Assembly (NCBI GenBank): GCA_947184155.2
Contig: CAMXCT020003201.1
Span: 397,501-461,500, forward strand
Source: Cladocopium goreaui
Taxonomy: Eukaryota > Sar > Dinophyceae > Suessiales > Symbiodiniaceae
Direction of reading: 5' to 3'
DNA: 64,000 bases
Position numbers and translations under genes: made by a program. The notes under the pieces are model-generated. The model was given only the letters and a program-made list of their open reading frames with translations, did no database searches and was not told where the DNA came from. This document shows positions 54,783 to 64,000 of this stretch, one piece after another. Every line of letters begins with the position of its first letter. Position 1 is the stretch's first letter.

Positions 54783-57700
54783 GTGGATTCCAGCCGTGTG
54801 TTGATTGTTCGAAAGATCAATCGCCGCTTGGCGGAGCCATGGTGACGAGGGGTTCGAATGGGGGATCCCAGTCGTCACCATAGGTTTCAAGACTGAAGTG
54901 GTGTTCGGATGCTTCGGGGATCACATTTTGGGAAACCTCCAAATAAAAGAAGTAGAAGAAGTGGAGGGTTGTTAAGTGGCAAAAAGAAGGGAGTCAAACT
55001 GAGTGTTTTAGCACTAATTCGTGAGTTGATAGAGGATATATTTGATAGGCAAGTCAAGGATAGTCAAGGCAAGTATGCTGTTTTTCCGCAACAATTGGGA
55101 TGATTATCCTCAATCACTAGAAAAAAATGTCAGGCTTAAGCCAGGAAATGGCAGGAATGTTCAGCCACAGATGAGCCATTTACGCCAAAGTGTCGATATA
55201 GTCCGCAAGGCTTTCTGGATATCGTGATGATTTACTTTATTGATCTTTATTGCGTATTACTTTATAAGCCGGCAGCTGAGAATTCCCACATTTCTCTCTC
55301 TCTCTCTATATGTATTTATATATATATAAGATATATATATATATACGTGTATATATATACACACATAGAGATATATCTGGAAATTGTTTCTGCATTGGAA
55401 ACGGAGATTTGCTACCGTGTTTGGTTAGCAGAGGGTAACTACAGCAGGTGGCTCCAAATATCTCTGTGTTCTATCCCTTGGCTTTGTTGTGCCAACAAAC
55501 CCACAAATGTGGGCATTTGGAATATACACCAAAATGTGAGATGTCGTAAATCCAGTCAATCCCAACATACGGATACTTGTGATATTTGACAGTGTGTCAA
55601 AACCTTGTACCCCTGGTGAACATCAAAATAGCTGGTAAATGGATGTTCATCCCCCTAAAAATGGTATTAATAGGTATTGATCCATACCCATTTGACATTC
55701 TAATTGAGATCAGTTTCATCACCAGTGTGGATTTCACCATATTTCACCATCGATGGCCATCTCCCAAGGCTTGGGTTTCGCATCACCTCAAATTCTCAGG
55801 GAGCACTTCTCATGGTGCACCTGCGGAGCGGAGCGGAATGGCCGGTAAATTGGTAAATCCAATGGGAAATCCTTGGGCGAAATCTCGTGTGCCATGTTTA
55901 GATTTCCAGGGATGGGAATATGATGGAATATGTTTTTAAAAAAGATGATGTGAGATTTTAATTGGTCATTGAATCATGGAAAAGTTTGGGTGGTTCTTGC
56001 AAATAATTGGGGATATCACCAACCAGAATGAGACTATGACTTGTTGTGGGTCCTTTTTTTCGGGGTTTCACTGTTAGGGCGTGGATCAATGCCTATTAGA
56101 CCGTCGGTTGACTCTTGGACTCGTACTGCTATCAGATTAATAGTGGTTATTAATTGTTATTAATGGTCAATAACGGTTATGAATGGTTAATGATGGTTGA
56201 TAATAATTATAACATCTACCTACCTACTAGACTTATCTTTCTATCTATCTACACACCACATCCATACGCGCGCATTCGTTTAAGTTCATTTTCATGCGAA
56301 TAGATAGACATCATGTTCCACTGGGCTCCTGAAATGATGTACAGGTATGGAACTGTGGAGAATGTGCTGGTGGCTCATTCTCGAGTGAAGTTGGGGGAAC
56401 TCAGATGGGTGTTGATGGGTGAAGATACGGGGTTATTACAACTCGCAAAAGGAATATGTACTAACCATCCAACAATAATGGGATGGGATTGGGGAATTTC
56501 TTTCATGGCTCGGGGCTTCTCATGCCACTGATTCGTCATGGGGAGATGTCCCTGGTCGGCAATTATTCAGCAGCAAAGCATAGTTGGCATAGCCGATAAC
56601 CATGGCCAACAGGTCTTCTAAGATTCGGAGAGCAGGATGATCCGTTGAATTTTTGTGTATCAGGAATGTACCATCGAGTATTGATTGAGTACAAATTATT
56701 TGACAAATACATCCCAGTGATAGCACATTCATGACAGGATATGAGGGCAATATTTACTTTGTAGTGTCACCCCTGGACTAATAATTCCTCGTTGATTTTG
56801 GGGGAGGGCCATTCCATGCCATTCCTAAAGAGTCAGAAATGTGTGAAAAACTCCAGCCCTCGTGGTCTTAAGTTTATATCCCCATGATATTCTAATGACT
56901 GCCACCATTTGAGGGGGGGTTTTACCAGCAACAGATTAGCTGTTTTGTTATGGGTTCTATATCCTTACGTTTTGCCAATTTTAGCCCCTATGAATGGTTG
57001 CTTAACTACCAAAAATTGTGGAATAACCTGGCATGCCCACTTTGCCAGCCTAGAACTCCTGGTTTTAGCAGAGTCATTCAGCTTGGGTTCCAAATTTTAG
57101 CTGGTGCAGCCCCCATTGTTGCACCCATCAAATCCCATATTTTGTGACATTCTCATATCGTTGGCTCACATCTATTCTGGCTGGTGGTTTCAAACAGTGT
57201 GTTGGCCCAATCTGATGATCCCAAGAAACTTTCACACATTTTCAGGGCTCAATCACAGAACATGGAAAAATCCACCAAGCAGCATTGGTTTCACTTCGTT
57301 TCACTTGGTTTTTTTTGGCAGAGGGCGTCTCTTGGCCAGGTCAGGTGGTGGTCAAGCGGGTATCGTTTCCCGCCTGCGACCGCCGGGAGACCTGTGAAAA
57401 TCCAATTTCCGGCAAGCGCAACGCTTGTGGTAGCTCGAATGGTGCAAAAATGCAAAACATCATGGATTTGACCAAGCCCTTTCCTTTGCAACGTGAAGAA
57501 TCTGAAGATTTCACTGGAATCAAAGGGGTTTTCCTGCCCTATGGGTTTCCGGCATCTTTCGATCGCGGGTTGCAGCTTCACCGTGCCAGGTCTGGTCTTG
57601 GCTTTGTGGTGATGAACCTTGGCGTTTTTGCAGTTTTTGATCAGTGGACCGTTGCGCCAAATCTCACCATCCATTGGATCCATTGGACTCCCAGGAGCAA

Positions 57701-58303
57701 AGGGGAAGAAGCCTTGAAGATTCTTGCTGAGGGACCCGAACAGCAAGTCTCAGGTGCATGAGTTCACCATCATTTTTCATAGGATATGAGTGAACAAAAC
57801 ATTGAAATATGGATCATTCCCATTAGTGTATATAGATGCTATATCATTTAAATATGTATATATATACATGTATTTATATATATATACATATAGGGAATGA
57901 TTATTCAAATATGGATCATCTATATCCTCAATCATTTAATATACCATCATTTCATGATTATAGGGGCGTTTTTAATGGTTTGAACCCATCAAAATATGGG
58001 GATGTAAGTGAATATAACTGATGAATGATGAGTGCTTGATGAGCTTGATGATACTATTAGCAGTATATTTGGGGATGATCACCATCAGGGGAATCCCTAT
58101 CAACCAACCAGTACTACATCAGAATTTGAAAATGATGTTTGAGCCATATCCTCACGTGTTTTCTGATGCTGGACCCCTTGAAAGATCATCCGTAGATTTT
58201 CACCGGGAAACACGCCATTCATAAATCGCAGTCCCGGGGATGGTGCCAGGCACCATCATTCGGGTTCAGAAGTTTGAACGTCGCATGAGCGAATCTCCGG
58301 CGG
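54783..58303 (+). CDS. RRM-domain RNA-binding protein, C-terminal exons
   Basis: Exons whose phases fit: 54783-54825, 55769-55814, 56345-56384, about 57576-57610, 57695-57753, 58250-58303. Together they read VDSSRVLIVRKINRR (beta 1), LGFASPQILREHFS (helix 1), WYGTVENVLVAHSR (beta 2), RARSGLGFVV (RNP1-like, beta 3), SKGEEALKILAEGPEQQVSG (helix 2) and TIIRVQKFERRMSES (beta 4): a complete RRM fold. A further exon near 57,340-57,440 (SFPACDRRETCEN) probably encodes the loop before beta 3. Introns: GC after 54825, GT after 55814 and 56384, GA after 57610, GT after 57753. Upstream Pro/Met/Ala-rich exons (45.6-53.3 kb) probably form the N-terminus. The partner RNA is unknown. Confidence 0.75.
55590..55689 (-). 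repeat. Short repeat family 3 copy, inverted, in the RRM gene
   Basis: Reverse complement of the unit, inside the intron before the exon at 55,769. Confidence 0.85.
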
Positions 58304-58639
58304 GTCTCGAGGTCGGGGTGGTTTCATGGCCAGGTAGTTTTCTCAGTTGAAAAAAAAGAAACATAATGGAGGGACATACCTTTCTTGTTGTGGCAAATTT
58401 GGGCAGGTTACATCTAATTTGAGTGGTTTCTTTGGCCATACATGATTCGGAACATACTCTGAGTGGTTAGAGAGTTTCTAAAAGCCATGGATTCTCCGAC
58501 ATAGCAACGTTCCAGTTTTGCGGGGTACAACTGTTCCTGATGGTCAATCCTCGGATATTGATTGGAGGCTTCACTGCTTGCCATTCACGGATTGGAAAAT
58601 TCCAACTTTCTCCAACTTTTGATCAATATTAAAACATCT

Positions 58640-58730
58640 ACCCTCTGGTTATTTAACACTTCGCTATTGAAAATGGCCATAGAAATAGTTGATTTTCCCA
58701 TTAAAAAAATTGTGATTTTCCATAGTAGCT
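58640..58730. repeat. MITE family 1, right end lost
   Basis: TACCCTCTGGTTATTTAACA and the centre are present; the sequence leaves the family after gattttccatag. Confidence 0.7.
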
Positions 58731-58867
58731 GAGCGGTGCTCCCAGCTCTTGGGGATGGTTGGTGTCAACCCTACCTGGGATGATAATCCTGACTTTCATA
58801 TATATATATATAGTTATTTATATTTATATGTTCAGTGGGTTTGAAACCACCAAATATAAAGCTACAT

Positions 58868-59570
58868 AATTATATTATAATATATTATATTATATTAGAT
58901 TATGTTAAATTATATTATATTATGTTATGTTATGTTATATTATATTGTATTATATTATATTAGATTATGTTATGTTATATTATATTGTATTATATTATGT
59001 TATATTATATTGTATTATATTATATTAGATTATGTTATGTTATATTATATTGTATTATATTATGTTATATTATATTGTATTATATTATATTATATTGTAT
59101 TGTATTGTATTTATTGTATTATATTGTATTGTATTTATTGTATTATATTATATTATATTAGATAATGTTATATTATATTATATTAGATTATGTTATATTA
59201 TATTATATTGTATTGTATTGTATTTATTGTATTATATTATATTATATTGTTTTATGTTATATTATATTTTATTATATTTTATTATATTATATTATATTGT
59301 ATTGTATTGTATTTATTGTATTATATTATATTATATTAGATTATGTTATATTATATTATATTATATTGTATTGTATTTATTGTATTATATTATATTATAT
59401 GATATTATGTTATATTATATTATATTGTATTATGTTTTACTATATTATATTATATTGTATTGTATTATATTGTATTATATTGTATTATATTGTATTATAT
59501 TGTATTATGTTATACCATATTATGTTATATTATTTTTTATTATACTATATTATATTATATTATATATACA
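58868..59570. repeat. TTATA/TTGTA pentanucleotide satellite, about 700 bp
   Basis: Almost pure five-base units (tatat, tgtat, tatgt) with occasional phase slips such as ttattgtatttat. The long plus frames of Ile, Leu, Tyr and Cys are artefacts of the array. Confidence 0.95.
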
Positions 59571-60864
59571 TGTAGACAGAAAGACCCATTATATCAGCAT
59601 GTTCAATGCTTAAAATGGTGGGGAATGCCAGGAACTTGAAGCCAAGGAGCAGGACAGCACTTGGATGTCCAGAATGCGGGGAATCCATCAACAAGTCTCA
59701 ATCATAGTATGGCTATACCATATACCCATCTATATCATCTATACCCACCAATATTCATAGTATGTACAGTATGGCTATGAATTCATATTTACATCAATTA
59801 TAGTTCATGAACAATACATCAATTGCTACGACTAAGGCGTTTATTTTTCATCATCCCAGTCGTATCGGCCATGGTGGATCCAAAACGATCCCTCTTTTGG
59901 CTGGTTTGCCACCCACAAAATCGAAGTGATTTTGCCTGATATACCTGCAGTCTTGTTGATTATATAGAGATATAATATATATATATATAAATTGATGATA
60001 TACCCAGTTAGAGTATTTATGATTATAATAGCTGGTTGATGATTTTGATGATTTAATTATTTAGTTTTAGAAAATACCGGAGTTTCACTCATAACCCAGT
60101 TGATCCTGGCTGATTAGATCACCGAATAAGATTATCAGTGATTACCAGGATAGTGATTATCCTAAATCTAATCACTATAGTGAAGATTATCTGTTGGCTG
60201 GTTGGCTGTTTTTCTTACAGTGATCGTCAGATTTTAGGATAATCATTGTAAGATTCTCAGATAATAACTCTAAGATTGGGATTCGAATTAACGTGGGCAA
60301 CAAAATGCCATAATAAACCTACCACGACTGGATGGTTAACATACCACCCATCACAATGGTGATGACTTGGGGATGGTTTATGGCATTGGGTTTACCACAT
60401 GTCCTGAAAAAGTTCTGATCTCGCGAATATCTTCACAATCACACTCTTCTAGTTGTAGTTGTCAAAGTATTAGATTCAGGAATCCACGTAAGATAGGACG
60501 ATATGGTGAGAAAAAATTGGGGTCAGAAAAGATGGGTGGCATTCAGGAGGAAATGATCTTGCCTAATTTGTGAAATTGTCTTCAAATAAAACCCTAAAAG
60601 ATGTCTGCGCAGCAGAACCATATTTGGGACTTCACTTGTTGAGTTCTGGCTCTTGTACTTGGGAGTCCTCAGAGGCAATCCCCAAATTTGATCTCAAAGA
60701 GGGCGAGTTTTTCTGCCATGATTGATATATCACCCAGGAGAATGAACTGTCTCACTTTTTTACATCACCAGTCATAGAGAAGAGTATTTTCCTTCATAGC
60801 TGATGAAAAACATGGATATTCAGTGCATTTAGTAAGATATTCAAATTGAAGTTCCATCCATCCC

Positions 60865-61010
60865 ATGGATTCATGGAGAATGGGACCGTCGGACCGTCCC
60901 AGGAGCAAGAGCCCTGCTCTGAAAGTCGCGCCATGGGTGGATAAGAGGCGACCGCTGGACTTTGCGCTGGAGTCTTGTGGGACACAGCTACAAAACAGCT
61001 GCGTAAAAAT
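60865..61010 (+). CDS. Exon-like island, strand unresolved
   Basis: A GC-rich patch with plus reading SKSPALKVAPWVDKRRPLDF or, after acceptor gtcccag, EQEPCSESRAM with a GT donor. The minus strand is also open. Confidence 0.25.
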
Positions 61011-61285
61011 TGATCTAAACCATCCCCAAGTCATAGATGGTTTGTTCACCATCCCCAGTCGCCCAGTCGTGATAGGTTTATCACATTCCCCACCTCAAAT
61101 GATCCCGCCAGATCCTCGAAATTTGCATCAACCAGCTATCCCTCGTTACTAAATTTGTGGCACTATTTTTGCTAAGGATCTTTTGGTAACTGTTTTCCTG
61201 GTTTTCCTAAGTTATCCAACTGTTGGTAACTATTCGTGTTGCATGTTTTTCTTCAACCCAGTTTCCAACAATGCCCAGCTGTTTG

Positions 61286-61317
61286 CTGGTGAAAGATCGC
61301 CATGTTACTTGCGCAGG
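61286..61317 (+). CDS. Small exon candidate
   Basis: Acceptor aatgcccag, LFAGERSPCYLR, donor gtacag. Confidence 0.3.
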
Positions 61318-61588
61318 TACAGAGAATGCGCTGCGCAGCGTTACATGGCATGGAGTGGTTGAATAGTCTTGGTGCTCTGATGAAATTGAAACACCTATGA
61401 TATTGTGACATCATGGGATATCATGGAAAATCGCTGGATATTTATCCAAGAATACGATGCTAACATGGGCTTGCACAATCAAGGGGCCAGTCGAATCTAT
61501 TGGATTTCTGGATGCCAATCCTCTGTTGGTCTCGCCAAGGTGCTTCGAAAATGGTCCCCGGACTCAAACCTGATTTAGTTTTTGGAGT

Positions 61589-61698
61589 TACCCTCTGGTT
61601 ATGTCAAAATAGCTATTGAAAATGGCCCATTTATAGTGGATTTTCCCATTAATAGCATGGTGATTTTCCAGTTCGCTATGTTAGTTTACCAGAGGCTA
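61589..61698. repeat. MITE family 1 copy
   Basis: TACCCTCTGGTTATGTC ... GTTTACCAGAGGCTA, with a small insertion ccagttcgcta shared with a half copy at about 16,500. Confidence 0.8.
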
Positions 61699-61959
61699 CC
61701 AAAAGAATGATGAATTACAATCAAAATTAGTAGCCTCCCTATTAATAGATGGAGGGGTTATTTATCCAAATGAATTCTGGGTTAAGATTAGCCAGAAGCA
61801 TGAGCTGATGCGTGAGGCGCGCCTCTCCGGCCTGGCATAATGGTCATAATGAACGAAAAAATGTCACAGTGATTGGAGGATGCGAAATCAATCCATCTTC
61901 ATAGGGAAATGTATGGGGGTCATTCTAAAGGTCCATGTAAGTGTTTTTAATTGCATATA

Positions 61960-62100
61960 TATAGACAAATACGAAAATACATAAATACATAGATACATAC
62001 ATAGATACATGGATAGATAAGACGAGATAGATTATAGATAGATAGATGGATAGATAGATTAGATTAGATTAGATTCGATAGATAGATAGATTAGATTAGA
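61960..62100. repeat. GATA/GATTA microsatellite
   Basis: Mixed atacata, gataga and agatt units. Confidence 0.9.
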
Positions 62101-62719
62101 ACATACGGGAAACCCTTGAAATATAGATGTTCCCTTTCACCAATCTATTGACAATATATGTGGTGGTGAAATCCGATAAAAAAACACGTTTCAGAGGCTG
62201 ATCTCTGCTGTCGCAGTCTCCGTATGGAGGGAGGCGGCAGCGGGACAGACAGATGGGAATTTAAGGGGAATTGATGCAGATTGACTGGGGGTTCCAAAGA
62301 GATTTGACGGTGTTTTCTGAAGGTTTGAGCATCAGTGGGGTAATCATGAAGAAGGTGAAGGGGACTTTGACCTAAGAAATTGGGATGTAATCGTCAACAA
62401 TAGGGATCAGAGTTGACCAACATTTTGGATTCAACCGACGGTTGGATGTGGTTTTAAGTGATTTTATCCTCTAGTAGCCCAACCTAGTTGCAGGAAATAT
62501 GACAATTGATCATGGATTTTCCTATTCAAACTGATCATTTCCCATTGCCATGTTTGTGTACCAGACAGCATTTCAAATGGATAATGTGTTCCCTGTTGTG
62601 ATGTCACTTTTTGATGGGACCTTTAATGGGACCTGTCCCGTTTGGGGGGAACCAGTCCAAGATTTTCCGGATGACGATCCCATCTTGGGATGCGGGGAGT
62701 GGTTCAAATTGAAACATTG

Positions 62720-62823
62720 CTTGGTGGTTTGGAGCCATGGAATTTTATGACTGTCCATTCAGTTGGGAATTTCATCATCCCAAGTGACGAAGTCATATTT
62801 TTCAGGTAGGTCAACCACCAGAA
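62720..62823. repeat. MITE family 2, diverged copy
   Basis: CTTGGTGGTTTGGAGCC ... GGTCAACCACCAGA. Confidence 0.6.
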
Positions 62824-63455
62824 CAACATTTTGATGAACATATGCAAGATGTGTAGAACTGAGAACTCACAGACTGGGATACTCAGCAAGATTCGCCGTT
62901 CCAAGTTTTGGATCCGTGGTTTCCCATGAAAATTCATACGGTCCTGCCAGAGATGTCTGGAAGCGACTGTCATGGCTATCCCCATGATACCCACTACGTT
63001 CACTACATCAACATTATATTATATATATATATTTATTTAGTTAGTTAATTACTTAATTATGTTCTGCCACATAGTGTTGATGAAATGGGGATAAAAGGAT
63101 ACATCTATATAGTAACCATATTCCCATCATGATATCACCATCGCTGCCCATTACCTCTTTTAGGATGAAGAAATTCTAATGAACGAGCCGAAGGAGGATG
63201 CCTTAGTTGAAACAAGATGAAATCCACTGAAACAATATACCAAAATTAATGGACTTGTTCATTACACATGTTAGGTGGTTTCCATAAATAGGGGATCCCC
63301 AATAGCTGGATGGTTTCCAATGGAAAACCCCCGCAAAAAATCGATGATTTGGGGGTACACCACTCGGTTCAACAGCAGCGCTTCACATCTCCATAGTTTT
63401 CCTGGAAAAGGTACAATCACACCCCATTCTGTTTGTTTGTTTGGTTCTTTTCTGT

Positions 63456-63561
63456 TATCCCCTGGTAAATTAACATAGACCCTGAAAATCACAATTTTTT
63501 AATGGAAAGAGGCCTCCAACCCCGATGACTGCCAGGGTCTATGTTAATTGACCAGAGGGTA
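63456..63561. repeat. MITE family 1, diverged centre
   Basis: TATCCCCTGGTAAATTAACA ... TTAATTGACCAGAGGGTA; the inner arms catagaccctg and cagggtctatg also pair. Confidence 0.75.
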
Positions 63562-64000
63562 CATATCTAAATCAGTTTTAATCAGCGTTGGATCCAAAAT
63601 GACTGTGCACCAGTAGAAATCATGTCCTCGCCGGTTTCCAGGAAATGCCTTTTCGAAGCGCCTTTTCTTCTTCCAGGCAGCGACTGGATTTTGATCCCTG
63701 ACAATTGAAGTGACCTTTTTGGGTATCAGACAATCCACTAGTGGTTCACAAAAAACAGTGGGAATATGGTTAATCCATTATACCAATAATTTATTCCCAT
63801 TGGTAATAATGGTTAATATGGCTAATCCATTCATAAATAGTGGGAATATGCTTAATCATGATTAAGATTTTTTATGCCATTCTTAATCACTATTTACCAC
63901 TAACCATTTTGATCTCAACATGTGGAGACGTCCTCACTATGACATGAGTCATGACCGGACCCTGGCTGGATAGTAGCCTGGAACTAGTGGCAGAACTGTC

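Larger units (their letters stand above)
62101..64000. other. Right-end stretch without a confident gene
   Basis: It holds a family-2 MITE copy (62,720-62,823), a family-1 copy (63,456-63,561) and a few short open readings on both strands. A small exon-like patch at about 62,213-62,255 (SPYGGRRQRDRQ) follows an acceptor. Nothing firm. Confidence 0.5.

Noticed and set aside
54780-54860. tRNA gene (ggttcgaat B-box-like string)
   Set aside because: No matching A box or cloverleaf could be built, and an RRM exon lies there.
59032-59613. 193-codon ORF of Ile/Leu/Tyr/Cys
   Set aside because: It is a translation of a pentanucleotide satellite.

Overview
The window looks like nuclear DNA of a dinoflagellate. 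Four independent signs point there. (1) Conserved genes are cut into many exons of roughly 35-110 bp, and many introns start with GC or GA instead of GT; exons nearly always begin with G after the acceptor AG. (2) There is a Ty1/copia element with a methyltransferase-like domain between integrase and reverse transcriptase. (3) There is a very large LINE with a RanBP2-type zinc-finger ORF1. (4) There is a proline-rich RRM protein of a type I associate with dinoflagellates. The background is AT-rich, full of TA microsatellites and short palindromic repeats, with small GC-rich islands that are mostly exons. Plant-type CCCTAAA repeat remnants also occur. No species is named from sequence alone.

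Layout. 1-6.79 kb: a LINE on the minus strand. ORF1 (zinc finger plus coiled coil) is followed by an ORF2 that is open for about 1,880 codons and runs off the left edge. ORF2 holds a long N-terminal region with three related modules, then RNase H, then an APE-type endonuclease; the reverse transcriptase would lie outside the window. 6.7-6.93 kb (minus): a possible membrane-protein exon abutting the LINE. 7.4-17.1 kb: exon islands on the plus strand of one or more unidentified genes, the last ending in a stop at 17,077. 17,289-23,855: a complete copia-type LTR retrotransposon with 81-bp LTRs, a CATCC target duplication, a tRNA-iMet-like primer site and at least four reading-frame breaks. 24-34.3 kb: AT-rich DNA with scattered exon-like islands of unresolved strand, a roughly 24-copy 31-bp minisatellite and several MITE copies.

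34.7-44.5 kb: a RagA/Gtr1 GTPase gene on the plus strand, reconstructed here as 18 exons (about 323 codons in 9.8 kb). Fifteen of its introns have ends that keep the reading frame: 8 GC-AG, 6 GT-AG and 1 GA-AG. 44.9-58.3 kb: exons of a proline-rich protein ending in an RRM domain, plus strand. 58.3-64 kb: low-complexity arrays, MITEs and a few weak exon candidates.

How parts relate. The RagA product would be a nutrient-sensing GTPase acting with TORC1 at the lysosome or vacuole. The RRM protein is presumably an RNA-binding protein. The rest is dominated by mobile DNA: one LINE, one copia element, two TA-flanked MITE families and one non-TIR short repeat family. Several copies of the repeats sit inside the introns of the two recognisable genes.
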